A DNA stretch of 35,263 nucleotides from Streptomyces sp. ISL-11 (GCF_018614525.1 NZ_JAGGOL010000103.1:1-35263); one strand, 5' to 3'. Numbered from the stretch's first letter, positions 17,993 to 26,191 are shown. The notes: generated from the letters alone by a model not told the origin. Translations and numbers: made by a program.

Positions 17993-18012
17993 CAATATCA
18001 CGCAATATCACG
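17993..18012. promoter_or_regulatory. Tandem 10-mer, candidate operator of the MmyB-type regulator
   Basis: The 10-mer CAATATCACG occurs twice back to back (17993-18002 and 18003-18012), so both copies lie on the same face of the helix. It sits 11 bases before the regulator's start codon and is AT-richer than its surroundings. Position and spacing suggest autoregulation. A single copy pair is all the evidence there is. Confidence 0.45.
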
Positions 18013-18328
18013 ACCGGCACCGCGAGAGGAAGCCGATTTCATGGGCGACTTTTTCCAATGAAAAGTTCCCGACAGAAATGATCGCATCCTTGCTGCATGA
18101 TCGAGGCACGGGTCAGCAGTCACGGGGGTGCCGCTGACCTGGCCAACGTCACCGTGGGCCGAATGGCTGCCGAAGGAGAGGGACGATTCGTTCCCTGACC
18201 GACCGTCCGGGCCCGCAGTGGGCGGGAAACATCCGCCGGCAGCTGCCGAGAGCCGCGTTATAGGAAGCACGTGCCGAGCCCGGCGCCCTCGGGGTCGCCG
18301 GGCTCATGGTTTCGCGATCCGCCCCCGT
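18013..18328. other. Non-coding stretch between regulator and carboxylate-amine ligase genes
   Basis: No gene with a credible start and family features is seen. ACTTTT (18048-18053) and AAAAGT (18061-18066) form an AT-rich inverted repeat with a 7-base spacer, unusual in this GC context and likely part of the regulator gene's promoter. A 90-codon minus-strand frame (17998-18270) overlaps these sites and has no recognisable features, so it is not called. Confidence 0.4.
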
Positions 18329-19411
18329 TCAGGGTTCGGTGATGAGGTCGGTGACGGCCCGCAGGCCCTCCTTGGCCAACGCCCGGCGCTGCCGGTCCGC
18401 CGGGGTGCCGCGCCGCAGGAGCCGGTGGACCAGCGCGTGCACCTGCTGGGTGTCGCCCGATTCCTCCAGCGCCTGCCCTATGTGTCCGAGCAGGGTGCGG
18501 ACGACGTCCTCGGCGTCGCGCCGCTTGCCCTCGGGATCGACGAGCACGCCGTCCAGTCCGTGCCGTGCCGCGTGCCAGTTCGCCGCGTTCAGCAACTCGG
18601 GGCTGCAGTGGGAGGCCAGCGGGCCGCTCTTCTCGTCGCGGATGGCGGTCGCCACCAGACCCCGGACGACCCCGGCGAGCATGACGGCGTCGTCGACCCG
18701 CAGCTGGACGTCCAGGCACCGGACCTCGATGGTGGGGTAGCGGTCGGACAGCCGGGCCTGCCAGTACAGCTGCCCCCGGTCGGTGATCGCACCGGCCACG
18801 AACAGCGCCTGGATCCGCTCCTCGTAGTCGGCGAGGCCGGCGAAGTGCGGCGGCGGCCCGCAGACGGGCCAGCGGCTGTAGACCACGGTGCGCCAGCTGG
18901 CGAAACCGGTGTCCTGGCCGTGCCACATCGGCGAGTTCGCCGCCATGGCCACCAGGACGGGCAGCCAGGGGCGGACCCGGTTGAGCACGCCGACGCCCAC
19001 TTCCCGGTCGGGGATGGCGACGTGCACATGCATCCCGTTGACGAGCTGCTCGTCGACCAGCTGGGGGGCCTCGCTGTGCATGGCCATGTAACGCGGATGG
19101 CGCGTCACGGGTACGGGCGTCAGGCCCGCGCGCGGTGAGGTGCCGCTCGCGGCGATCCGGCAGCCCGTCCTCTTGGCGGCGGAGCTCACCGCGTGGCGCA
19201 GCCGCAGCAGATGCCGGCTCGCTTCCGCCAGGTCCGTACAGACCGGAGTGGCAACTTCCACTTGGGCCTGTAACAACTCCGCCTGAATCTCCCGCTCGGA
19301 TACGACCGGCTCCAGGTCCACCGCCGCACAGACCTGCTCTGCCATCGGTACGGGCAGCGCGGTGGCCGGGTCGAGCAGAAGATACTCCTCCTCGATCCCT
19401 AGGGTGAGCAT
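18329..19411 (-). CDS. Carboxylate-amine ligase, GCS2/YbdK family
   Basis: A 360-residue protein of the glutamate-cysteine ligase 2 family. The start LTLGIEEEYLLLDP carries the E-E-E metal-binding motif; further landmarks are NGMHVHVAIPD (the His-rich strand), ANSPMWHGQDTGFASWRT and YPTIEVRCLDV. The family makes gamma-glutamyl amides by ATP-dependent ligation; YbdK has only weak glutamate-cysteine ligase activity, and actinomycetes use mycothiol, so glutathione synthesis should not be assumed. The ATG at 19411 fits the family start exactly. No operon partner is visible. The C-terminal third (from about residue 250) is as expected for the family. Confidence 0.9.
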   Translation of the reverse strand: MLTLGIEEEYLLLDPATALPVPMAEQVCAAVDLEPVVSEREIQAELLQAQVEVATPVCTDLAEASRHLLRLRHAVSSAAKRTGCRIAASGTSPRAGLTPVPVTRHPRYMAMHSEAPQLVDEQLVNGMHVHVAIPDREVGVGVLNRVRPWLPVLVAMAANSPMWHGQDTGFASWRTVVYSRWPVCGPPPHFAGLADYEERIQALFVAGAITDRGQLYWQARLSDRYPTIEVRCLDVQLRVDDAVMLAGVVRGLVATAIRDEKSGPLASHCSPELLNAANWHAARHGLDGVLVDPEGKRRDAEDVVRTLLGHIGQALEESGDTQQVHALVHRLLRRGTPADRQRRALAKEGLRAVTDLITEP

Positions 19412-19749
19412 GTCGTATCGCTACCCCCGTGCCGTCCCGGCGAACCGCCACCGCCCGCGCGCCGCCGCTTTCTGACGCAAAGACGCCGCGTACCCGTGCG
19501 CGTACCCGCTCCGACCGGACTCATGTGACTCGATTTCAGTGGCCATCCGGATCTCCCAACTTCCTTGCGCTAAAAGGATTCAGATGATCCGTGTGGTGTG
19601 AATACGTACCCCGGTTCCGCGAATGGCCGGGAAGTGAAGAAGTTCACAGAACCCCCTCTGAACGCCTGATTCCGGCGTTCCGTGATGCAGGATCTTGGAT
19701 CGAACACAAGATCCCGTCACCGAGGCGGGCGACCCGGGCGGACGCCGAG
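19412..19749 (+). other. Upstream region of the NlpC/P60 gene
   Basis: No gene is seen. Two small inverted repeats occur: AACGCC (19661-19666) with GGCGTT (19674-19679), and GTTCA with TGAAC around 19643-19663. TTGCGC at 19565-19570 followed by AT-richer sequence could be the -35 region of the long-leader transcript. The 5' untranslated part leads into the riboswitch at 19750. Confidence 0.35.
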
Positions 19750-19913
19750 TCCTGCCGCCGTACCGGGTGCGGAGCAGATTCGAAATGGATCGGCAGGAGC
19801 GGGAGACCCAAGCACGACGGACCACGATCGCGGTGGTCCTTGGGGTGAAGCCACATCCGTGGCCGGGCAACTTCGACAGCCCGAACCCGACAGGTCATCT
19901 TTCGCAGGCGGAT
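19750..19913 (+). ncRNA. Probable cyclic di-AMP (ydaO-yuaA) riboswitch
   Basis: The leader has the conserved order of this class in actinomycetes: AGGAGCGGGAGACCCA (19795-19810), a variable hairpin (GGACCAC 19819-19825 with GTGGTCC 19833-19839), TTGGGGTGAAGCC (from 19840), then GCCCGAACCCGACAGGTCA and TTTCGCAGGCG at its 3' end. It lies 15 bases before the NlpC/P60 start, the classical position, since this riboswitch controls cell-wall hydrolases in Streptomyces. Exact ends are approximate. When c-di-AMP binds, expression is expected to fall. Confidence 0.78.
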
Positions 19914-19928
19914 GACGAAGGGTTTGGC

Positions 19929-20402
19929 ATGTCTGCGTTCCCTCGCATACCCGCGCTCGTTTCCCGGGCCGGTGCCGCGTCCGTGCTCACCGCCGCCACC
20001 GTGACCGCCTCGATGCTGCTGCCGGGCCTGTCCGGCGACGCCCAGGCGGTCACCGCGGGCCAGGGCGCCCTGAAGGTCGCGGCCTCCAAGAAGGGCTCGC
20101 CCTACCAGTACGGCGCCGCGGGCCCCAACCGGTTCGACTGCTCGGGCCTGACCCTCTACTCCTTCAAGAAGGTCGGCAAGACGCTGCCGCGCACCGCCGC
20201 ACAGCAGTACAACAAGACCCGGCACCTGTCCGCGGGCTCCCGCCAGGCCGGTGACCTCGTCTTCTTCCACTCCGGCAGCAACGTCTACCACGTGGGCATC
20301 TACGCCGGCGACAACAAGATCTGGCACTCGCCCAAGCCCGGCGCGTCCGTCCGCCTGGAGAAGATCTGGACCGGCAGCGTCTGGTACGGCCGCGTCAACT
20401 GA
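19929..20402 (+). CDS. Secreted NlpC/P60 peptidoglycan endopeptidase
   Basis: A small 157-residue secreted hydrolase. Signal peptide: basic start, hydrophobic 16-34, A-Q-A cut near residue 40. The rest is one NlpC/P60 domain with the triad Cys71 (FDCSGL), His121 (YHVGIYAG) and His133 (IWHSP), and the strand QYGAAGPNRFDCSG. It should cut gamma-D-glutamyl-diaminopimelate bonds in stem peptides. There is no wall-binding or coiled-coil domain. The ATG at 19929 follows GAAGGG. The c-di-AMP riboswitch just upstream ties its synthesis to turgor and wall growth. A strong hairpin follows at 20427-20466. Confidence 0.94.
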   Translation: MSAFPRIPALVSRAGAASVLTAATVTASMLLPGLSGDAQAVTAGQGALKVAASKKGSPYQYGAAGPNRFDCSGLTLYSFKKVGKTLPRTAAQQYNKTRHLSAGSRQAGDLVFFHSGSNVYHVGIYAGDNKIWHSPKPGASVRLEKIWTGSVWYGRVN

Positions 20403-20426
20403 CCCTCAAGGCCCATGACGACGTGA

Positions 20427-20466
20427 CCACGGCCCCCGCACCGGAAGCCCGGCGCGGGGGCCGTGG
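20427..20466. terminator. Bidirectional hairpin between NlpC/P60 and protease genes
   Basis: CCACGGCCCCCGC (20427-20439) and GCGGGGGCCGTGG (20454-20466) form a perfect 13-bp stem with a 14-base loop. It lies between two convergent stops (20402 and 20480) and can serve both genes. No U-run is present. Confidence 0.8.
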
Positions 20467-20479
20467 CCCGTCCCGCACG

Positions 20480-21553
20480 TCAGGGAAGCTGCGCCCCGAG
20501 CGCCGTCAGGGCGTCGGGCACCGGCTGGAAGAACGTCTCGCCGCCGGAGGAGCAGTCGCCGCTGCCACCGGAGGTGAGCCCGAGGGCGGCGTCGCCGTCG
20601 AACAGGGCGCCACCGCTGTCGCCCGGCTCGGCGCAGACCGAGGTGCCGATCATGCCCTCGACCGCGCCCTCCTCGTAATTCACCGTGACGTCGAGAGCGG
20701 TGACCTCGCCGTCGTGGACCTGGGTCGTGCTGCCGCTGCGCCGTACCTGCTCGCCGACGGTCGCCGCTGCGGCCCGGGCGATCCGCTGCGTACCGCCGTA
20801 GAGGTCCACCGCGCTGGGGTGGGCGGTATTGGAGGTGTAGCGCACGATCGCGTAGTCGTGGCCGGGGAAGGTGGAGCTCTCCGTCGTACCGATCCGGGCG
20901 CCGCCCTGTGAGGCGGACCAGGAGGCGGAGGCGTTGCCGCAGTGCCCGGCGGTCAGGAAGTAGGGCTTGCCGCCCTTGGTGACGTTGAAGCCGAGCGAAC
21001 AGCGCACTCCGCTGCCCCAGATCGCGTCGCCGCCCGCGATGAGCGGGCGGAGCGTGCCGGGCGTCCTGCGGAGGGCGGCCTTGTCGCCCAGGCCCGCGAC
21101 GGTCTTCTCCAGCCGCGCCAGCCCGGCCCCCTCGACCGTGCTGTCCGCGGTGACGACGACCTTGTTCGTGCGGGGGTCGACGGACCATGTGGTGCCGGGT
21201 ATGGACGCCTTCACCTTCAGGGTTCCTCTCGCCGAGGCGAGTTCGGCCGCCGAGTGCGCGACCGTCCTGGCCTCGGCGCCCGCGGCCCGTACCCGCGCGG
21301 CGGTCGGACCGTCGACGACGCCGACGACGAGCTTGCGCGCCGCGGCGTCGTAGTACGAGCCGGCCGTGTGCGCCGCGCCGAGGTCCGCGGTGAGTCGCTG
21401 CCCGAGTTCGGCCGCCCGGGTGGCGGAGAGCGTGCCGGGGGCGGACGCGGGTGCCGCGTGGGCGCTCGGCAGGGTGAGCGCGGCCGTCGCCAGGAGCGCG
21501 GCGGCCGTGCCGGCCAGTGCCGTGCGGCGTGCGGGGATGCGTGAGTGGATCAC
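20480..21553 (-). CDS. Streptogrisin-type secreted serine protease (S1 family)
   Basis: A 357-residue prepro-protease. The GTG start at 21553 follows a perfect AGGAGG; a frame extending to 21733 is rejected because of this site. Signal peptide ends A-H-A near residue 33. A pro-region of about 140 residues (34-171) acts as foldase. The mature part begins IAGGDAIWGSGVRC at residue 172, giving 186 residues, close to streptogrisins A and B. The triad is His204 (TAGHC), Asp233 (HDYAIV) and Ser313 (EPGDSGG). Cysteines at the expected sites form disulphides. It should degrade external protein, cleaving after hydrophobic residues. Confidence 0.95.
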   Translation of the reverse strand: MIHSRIPARRTALAGTAAALLATAALTLPSAHAAPASAPGTLSATRAAELGQRLTADLGAAHTAGSYYDAAARKLVVGVVDGPTAARVRAAGAEARTVAHSAAELASARGTLKVKASIPGTTWSVDPRTNKVVVTADSTVEGAGLARLEKTVAGLGDKAALRRTPGTLRPLIAGGDAIWGSGVRCSLGFNVTKGGKPYFLTAGHCGNASASWSASQGGARIGTTESSTFPGHDYAIVRYTSNTAHPSAVDLYGGTQRIARAAAATVGEQVRRSGSTTQVHDGEVTALDVTVNYEEGAVEGMIGTSVCAEPGDSGGALFDGDAALGLTSGGSGDCSSGGETFFQPVPDALTALGAQLP

Positions 21554-22148
21554 TTGTGGCCTCCTGTGGGGGAGTGCCCGGCGGAATCGGTGACCGGGCG
21601 TGGAGGTCGTACGCGCGGTGACGGCGTACGGGAAAGTGAGGGCATGCGTGAAGCGAGGACGTGCGGGACAGGGGGATGGGCCGGAGCCGATGGCGCGGAC
21701 GCGGCGGGACGCCGATGAGTCGGTCGCGTCCATGTCAAGTAGGGCTCAGTGTCGCGACGGTTCCCGGCGGCGTTCAAGAGCGACATTCGGTCGTGTGAAC
21801 ACGCTGCCCCACAGGCTCCCGGGATCACGGGCGCATCGATGGCCGCCCTCGTCAACAGGCGTGTCCCCACATGGAGTTCGGTGAGCGGTGAGCGGACAAG
21901 AAGGCCCTCCCTTGTCCGGTAATCGCTCTCCTCGCCGCTCAAAGCGCCTTTCTTCGCGGGACTTTCACAGCTCGGCCCGGGTGGTGCGGAAGCTGTGCGC
22001 ACCCCCTGCGGCGCCCGCGCGGCCGCGATGACACCCGTGCGCTCCGCGCGCCCGCTGCGGGCAACGAGCTCCCGCCCGGGCCACCTGTACGGGTGACGCC
22101 CCGCCTGGAAAGGCGGCCGTGGTGGCCCCTGCTGTCAGGCTGCTCCGC
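21554..22148. other. Long divergent intergenic region (about 595 bases)
   Basis: It separates the protease gene from the Tat-exported glycosidase-like gene. No credible gene is seen; long frames have shadow-like composition. An inverted repeat CGGACAAG (21893-21900) / CTTGTCCG (21911-21918) with a 10-base spacer is the clearest motif and may bind a regulator or fold in RNA. It lies within less GC-biased sequence (about 21720-21960). Confidence 0.45.
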
Positions 22149-23129
22149 ATGCGTCGCCGTACCTTCGTCGTCTCGGCCGCCGGAGCGGCTCTCGCCACGA
22201 CCACCCCCACGGCAGCACCGGCCCTCGCGGCCGATCCCCTGCCGCCCGCGCTCGGCGCGCGGTTCCCCGGCATGGAGAGGGGCTACTGGCGGGGCGGGCG
22301 GCCGCGCTCCGGGTTCCACCGTCACCTCGACACCCTGCGGGCGTACGGCGTCGGCCTCGTCCGCGTCGACGTCGCCCGGCCCGGGAGCGAGCGCCGGCGC
22401 GGCGGTCAGCGGGCCGGACACCCGTACCACCAGCGCCTGTCGACCCTGCTCGACGCGGCCGCCGCGCGCGGCGTCGACGTCCTGCTCACGCTCCACGACT
22501 CCCCGGCGTGGGCGCGCCCCGGCGCCTCCTCGCGCGACGCGTCCGCCCGCTTCTCCGACGGCCCCGGGGCCATCACTTCTTGGGCCCGGTGGATGGCGGC
22601 CACGTACGGCGACCGCGTGTACGCCTGGGAGGTCCGGCACGAGCCCGACCTCCCCGGGACCACCGGCGTCCACCGTCCCGCGGAGCGCGCCGCCCGCTGC
22701 GCCGCACTCCTCACGGCGTGCTCCGCCGGCCTGCGGTCCGGCCACCCCTCGGCCGTCGTGGTCCTCGGCGGCCCCCGCCGCGCCGACCACCGCTTCGTCC
22801 GCGATGTCTACGCCGCGGGCGCCCGCGACCATTTCGACGTCCTCGCCCTCCGCCCCGGCCCGCCCGGCGGCGTTCAGGACGTGACCGACTTCCCCGCCGT
22901 GGCCGAGGCGATGCGCGCGTACCGGGACGGCGACAAACCGGTGTGGTGGACGGAACTCGGATCCGGAGAGCCCGCCCGCGCCTTCGAGCTCGCCCGGACC
23001 CACTGCCCGCAGGTGCGGCTGGGAGTCGTCGACCCGGGCGCTTCAGTGCCCCAATGGGCCGGCTTACGCGACTACTTCAGCCGGCACGACGGGCACCGTG
23101 ACCCTCTCGGGGTCCGGCCGACAGCGTGA
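22149..23129 (+). CDS. Tat-exported clan GH-A-like glycosidase with altered acid/base motif
   Basis: A 326-residue protein. The N-terminus RRTFVVSAAG is a twin-arginine signal, with a cut near A-L-A (residue 27). The body matches TIM-barrel clan GH-A enzymes of the GH39/GH5-like sort: GVGLVRVDV, VDVLLTLHDSPAWA, WARWMAATYGDRVYAWEV. The usual W-N-E-P motif reads R-H-E-P (His164, Glu165). The second acid is Glu269 in WWTELG. Both carboxylates are kept, but the near-invariant Asn before the acid/base is His, so activity may be changed or lost. The ATG at 22149 is chosen for the signal peptide. The substrate is unknown. It has no close operon partner. Confidence 0.75.
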   Translation: MRRRTFVVSAAGAALATTTPTAAPALAADPLPPALGARFPGMERGYWRGGRPRSGFHRHLDTLRAYGVGLVRVDVARPGSERRRGGQRAGHPYHQRLSTLLDAAAARGVDVLLTLHDSPAWARPGASSRDASARFSDGPGAITSWARWMAATYGDRVYAWEVRHEPDLPGTTGVHRPAERAARCAALLTACSAGLRSGHPSAVVVLGGPRRADHRFVRDVYAAGARDHFDVLALRPGPPGGVQDVTDFPAVAEAMRAYRDGDKPVWWTELGSGEPARAFELARTHCPQVRLGVVDPGASVPQWAGLRDYFSRHDGHRDPLGVRPTA

Positions 23130-23184
23130 TGGGGATGCTCGTCGCGACGGCCAGGGGGCGCAAGGGGAGCAAGCACCGGACGCG

Positions 23185-23300
23185 CTGAAATCGGCTGAGT
23201 TCAGCCGAAATCAAGCCCGTCCGGCGCTTGAGGACGCGCCCGCAGGGCGCTCGCCGCCGCAGGCGGCAAAGACAGCCGGCAGCCGAAGACCGCCGGACAC
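23185..23300 (+). repeat. Dispersed modular repeat, copy C (left arm missing)
   Basis: It starts near CTGAAATCGGCTGAGTTCAG, has the right core arm CAAGCCCGTCCGGCGC, the TTGAGGAC boundary (23229-23236 region), and the tail GCGCCCGCAGGGCGC...GCCGCAGGCGGCAAAGAC ending near GCCGGACAC. The left module and long left arm are absent, so only a small central hairpin can form. It lies between convergent genes, 55 bases after the glycosidase-like stop. Confidence 0.85.
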
Positions 23301-23349
23301 GGCCTCGTGCCGGGATCGTCGACGACCGTACGAGCGCCCCCCTTCGCGC

Positions 23350-24192
23350 TCACGCGCACGGCAGCAGCGCCGCCAGGGGAAACTCCTTCACGTCCGCCGG
23401 TGACCGGGAGACATACAGGGCGGCGTGGAACCAGCCCTCGCTCTCCTTGCCCGCGGGATCCTCGTGGGCCGCGGTCACCGCGTCGACGGCGTACCGCCGT
23501 TCCCTGTCGCCGGTGAACCGGCGCTGCGGGAAGGTGCGGGAGGTGACCTTCTCGGTGTGCAGGCCGTGCGCGGCCAAGGCATCCTCGATCGGCCCGTAGG
23601 AGGCGGTCCGCAGGACGAACGCCGCCACCCACACCGGTTCGCGCGCGGCGTCCAGGAGGGCGTCGAGCGTCCGGCCGGTCAGGAAGCTCGCACCGCCGGT
23701 GAGGGTGATCAGGCGGGCGTCGCGCGTGCGCTCGCGCAGGGCCGCGCTCGGCGGCGCCGTCTCCAGGTTCTCGGCGAAACCGTCGTCCAGCAGGCCGACG
23801 GCACACGCGTACGACACGGCGTGCGCGGCGACGTCGAGGCCGGTCACCGGCGCCGCGCCCGGACGGCGCCGGGCCGCGAAGTGCAGGCGGTCCGCCTCGA
23901 TCAGCTCCGCGGTGGTGAGCGCGGCGATCTCCGGTGAGGTGTAGCGGGCGTACAGGTCGTCCAGGGTCACCTCGTGGTTCAGCAGGGCGGCGTTGATCCC
24001 GTAGGAGCAGCAGATGTCCACCACCGGGGTCGCCGCGCCCCCACGGGCCGCGACCAGGCGCCGGAAGATCTCCTGGGCGTGGTGGGGAGTCCGGTACCCC
24101 CAGGGGCCCAGCGCGCGGAAGTAGCCCCGGGGATCGGGCAGGTCGTAGAACTCGTCGAACGGCGTCATTCCGGTGCCCGACGTGTGCGTCAT
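23350..24192 (-). CDS. Putative SAM-dependent methyltransferase-like protein
   Basis: A 280-residue protein I do not recognise by name. TPVVDICCSYGINAALLN looks like a methyltransferase motif I (D-x-C-x-x-G), and GLDVAAHAVSYA like the acidic strand that binds SAM, but some 70 residues lie between them, more than usual. The N-terminus (FDEFYDLPDPRGYFRALGPWGYR) is rich in aromatic residues. A central LITLTGGASFLTG could be the later strand. The C-terminus ends in hydrophobic FPLAALLPCA. The ATG at 24192 follows GAGAGGA. It is alone on the minus strand after copy C. Methyltransferase fold is a guess; substrate unknown. Confidence 0.6.
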   Translation of the reverse strand: MTHTSGTGMTPFDEFYDLPDPRGYFRALGPWGYRTPHHAQEIFRRLVAARGGAATPVVDICCSYGINAALLNHEVTLDDLYARYTSPEIAALTTAELIEADRLHFAARRRPGAAPVTGLDVAAHAVSYACAVGLLDDGFAENLETAPPSAALRERTRDARLITLTGGASFLTGRTLDALLDAAREPVWVAAFVLRTASYGPIEDALAAHGLHTEKVTSRTFPQRRFTGDRERRYAVDAVTAAHEDPAGKESEGWFHAALYVSRSPADVKEFPLAALLPCA

Positions 24193-24348
24193 CGTGCGCG
24201 TCCTCTCGCCCTGGGGCGGGAACGGCCGCGGTCGCCCGCGATCCGCCACAGGAGCCCGCCCAGCCACGCATCACGCTAATGGCCCTCACCGCACAGCGCC
24301 ACCAGTGGCCCCGCCCCGTGGGTTCCGGCGGGACCGGCGGCCCTGGAG

Positions 24349-24383
24349 GCGAACCGGTCCCCCCGGCCGGTGGGCCGGTTCGC
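24349..24383 (-). terminator. Hairpin after the MBL hydrolase gene
   Basis: GCGAACCGG (24349-24357) and CCGGTTCGC (24375-24383) form a perfect 9-bp stem with a 17-base GC-rich loop, four bases beyond the MBL stop on the minus strand. Confidence 0.6.
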
Positions 24384-24387
24384 GGCG

Positions 24388-25020
24388 TCAGTGACCCCGC
24401 GCGATCCAGTCCGCCAGAGCCGGCGCCTCGGCACCGATCGTCGTGGTGTCGCCGTGGCCGGTACGGACCACCGTCTCCGGCGGCAGGGTCAGCAGCCGGT
24501 CCCGGATGGAGCCGACGATGGTGGGGAAGTCCGAGAAGGACCGGCCCGTGGCGCCCGGCCCGCCCTGGAAGAGCGTGTCCCCGGTGAACACCGTGCCCAG
24601 CGCCGGCGCGTACAGGCACACCCCGCCGGGGCTGTGCCCGGGGGTGTGCAGCACGGCCAGCCCGGTCCCGGCGACCGACAGCTCCTGCCCGTCCGTCAGC
24701 TCGCCGTTGGGGACGGTACCGGGATGGGTCTGCTGCCACAGTTCGCGGTCGTCGGCGTGGAGCAGGACCGGCGCGCCCGTACGGCCGGCGAGCTCGGGGG
24801 CCGCGTCGATGTGGTCGTTGTGGGCGTGGGTGCACACGATGGCGACCAGCCGGCGGCCGCCCACGGCCCGCTCGATCGCGGCGGCGTCGTGCGCCGCGTC
24901 GATGACGAGGACCTCGTGGTCGTCGCCCACCAGCCAGACGTTGTTCTCGACCTCCCAGACGCCGCCGTCGAGAGCGAACACGCCGGAGGTGACGAGGTGT
25001 TCGATGCGCGCGGTCGTCAC
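24388..25020 (-). CDS. MBL-fold hydrolase (candidate S-formylmycothiol hydrolase)
   Basis: A 210-residue metallo-beta-lactamase fold enzyme. It has THAHNDHID (His65, His67, Asp69, His70), HTPGHSPGGV, FTGDTLFQGG and TGHGD, the full set of glyoxalase II-like metal ligands. Its GTG start overlaps the dehydrogenase stop as GTGA, so the two are translated together. In mycobacteria the corresponding dehydrogenase gene mscR is also followed by an MBL gene, and the product S-formylmycothiol needs a hydrolase, so that role is a fair inference; it is not proved by sequence. It is intracellular. Confidence 0.88.
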   Translation of the reverse strand: MTTARIEHLVTSGVFALDGGVWEVENNVWLVGDDHEVLVIDAAHDAAAIERAVGGRRLVAIVCTHAHNDHIDAAPELAGRTGAPVLLHADDRELWQQTHPGTVPNGELTDGQELSVAGTGLAVLHTPGHSPGGVCLYAPALGTVFTGDTLFQGGPGATGRSFSDFPTIVGSIRDRLLTLPPETVVRTGHGDTTTIGAEAPALADWIARGH

Positions 25021-26102
25021 AGCGTCACCACCGAGCGCAGGACCTCGCCCTTCTCCATGCGGTGGAAGGCTTCCTCGACCTCGTCCAGCGCGATGGTCTC
25101 GCTGACGAACGCGTCCAGGTCGAGCCGCCCCTGGAGGTAGAGGTCGATGAGCACGGGGAAGTCCCGGGAGGGCAGGCAGTCGCCGTACCAGGAGGACTTC
25201 AGCGCACCACCGCGCCCGAAGACGTCGAGCAGCGGCAGCTCCAGCTTCATCTCCGGCGTCGGCACGCCCACCAGCACCACGGTGCCGGCCAGGTCACGGG
25301 CGTAGAACGCCTGCTCGTACGTCTCCGGGCGGCCCACCGCGTCGATCACGACGTCGGCGCCGAAGCCGCCGGTGAGCTCCCGGATCGCCGCCACGGCGTC
25401 GCCGGAGCGGGAATTGACGGTGTGCGTGGCGCCCATCGCCTTGGCCGTGGCCAGCTTGGTGTCCGCGATGTCGACCGCGATGATCCTCGAAGCGCCGGCC
25501 AGCCGCGCGCCCGCGACGGCCGCGCTGCCCACGCCACCGCAGCCGATCACCGCGACCGTGTCACCGCGCCCGACCGCGCCGGTGTTGATGGCGGCGCCGA
25601 GGCCGGCCATCACCCCGCAGCCCAGCAGCCCGGCGGCGGCCGCCGACGCGGCCGGGTCGACCTTGGTGCACTGCCCGGCGGCCACCAGGGTCTTCTCCGC
25701 GAAGGCGCCGATGCCCAGCGCGGGGGAGAGCTCGGTGCCGTCGGTGAGCGTCATGCGCTGCGTGGCGTTGTGGGTGTCGAAGCAGTACCAGGGGCGCCCG
25801 CGCCGACAGGCCCGGCACTGGCCGCAGACCGCACGCCAGTTGAGGATGACGAAGTCGCCCGGTGCCACCTCGGTCACGCCGGCGCCCACGGACTCCACCA
25901 CGCCGGCGGCCTCATGGCCGAGCAGGAAGGGGAACTCGTCGTTGATGCCGCCCTCCCGGTAGTGCAGGTCGGTGTGGCACACCCCGCACGCCTGGATCTT
26001 CACCACGGCCTCGCCGGGACCGGGGTCCGGCACCACGATCGTCTCGACCCGGACGGGTTCGCCCTTGCCGCGGGCGATGACACCGCGTACTTCTTGCGCC
26101 AT
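25017..26102 (-). CDS. mscR: S-(hydroxymethyl)mycothiol dehydrogenase
   Basis: A 361-residue zinc alcohol dehydrogenase of the mycothiol-dependent class. It has the catalytic site ACGVCHTDLHYREGG (Cys39-Cys42 region), GHEAAGVVESVG, the structural zinc cluster CGQCRACRRGRPWYC, and the NAD fold VIGCGGVGSAAV. It oxidises the formaldehyde-mycothiol adduct to S-formylmycothiol and may also reduce S-nitrosomycothiol. ATG at 26102 after AAGGCAGG. The MBL gene is coupled downstream, and a LysR gene ends 89 bases upstream on the same strand. An inverted repeat GTGGAG/CTCCAC (26128-26144) lies before the start and could be an operator. Confidence 0.93.
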   Translation of the reverse strand: MAQEVRGVIARGKGEPVRVETIVVPDPGPGEAVVKIQACGVCHTDLHYREGGINDEFPFLLGHEAAGVVESVGAGVTEVAPGDFVILNWRAVCGQCRACRRGRPWYCFDTHNATQRMTLTDGTELSPALGIGAFAEKTLVAAGQCTKVDPAASAAAAGLLGCGVMAGLGAAINTGAVGRGDTVAVIGCGGVGSAAVAGARLAGASRIIAVDIADTKLATAKAMGATHTVNSRSGDAVAAIRELTGGFGADVVIDAVGRPETYEQAFYARDLAGTVVLVGVPTPEMKLELPLLDVFGRGGALKSSWYGDCLPSRDFPVLIDLYLQGRLDLDAFVSETIALDEVEEAFHRMEKGEVLRSVVTL

Positions 26103-26191
26103 GGGGAACGGCCTGCCTTTCTCTACGGTGGAGTCGGGCTCCACTCTGCGCCGCGAGCCAGGCCGTGTCCAACATCCCAACCCGATCACAT

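Noticed and set aside
17998..18270. Minus-strand 90-codon frame between the regulator and the ligase genes.
   Set aside because: No ribosome-binding site or family feature, and it overlaps the regulator's likely promoter and operator.
21550..22002. Minus-strand 150-codon frame upstream of the protease gene.
   Set aside because: It overlaps the protease start region, where AGGAGG marks the real start, and its Pro/Ser/Arg-rich sequence has no domain.
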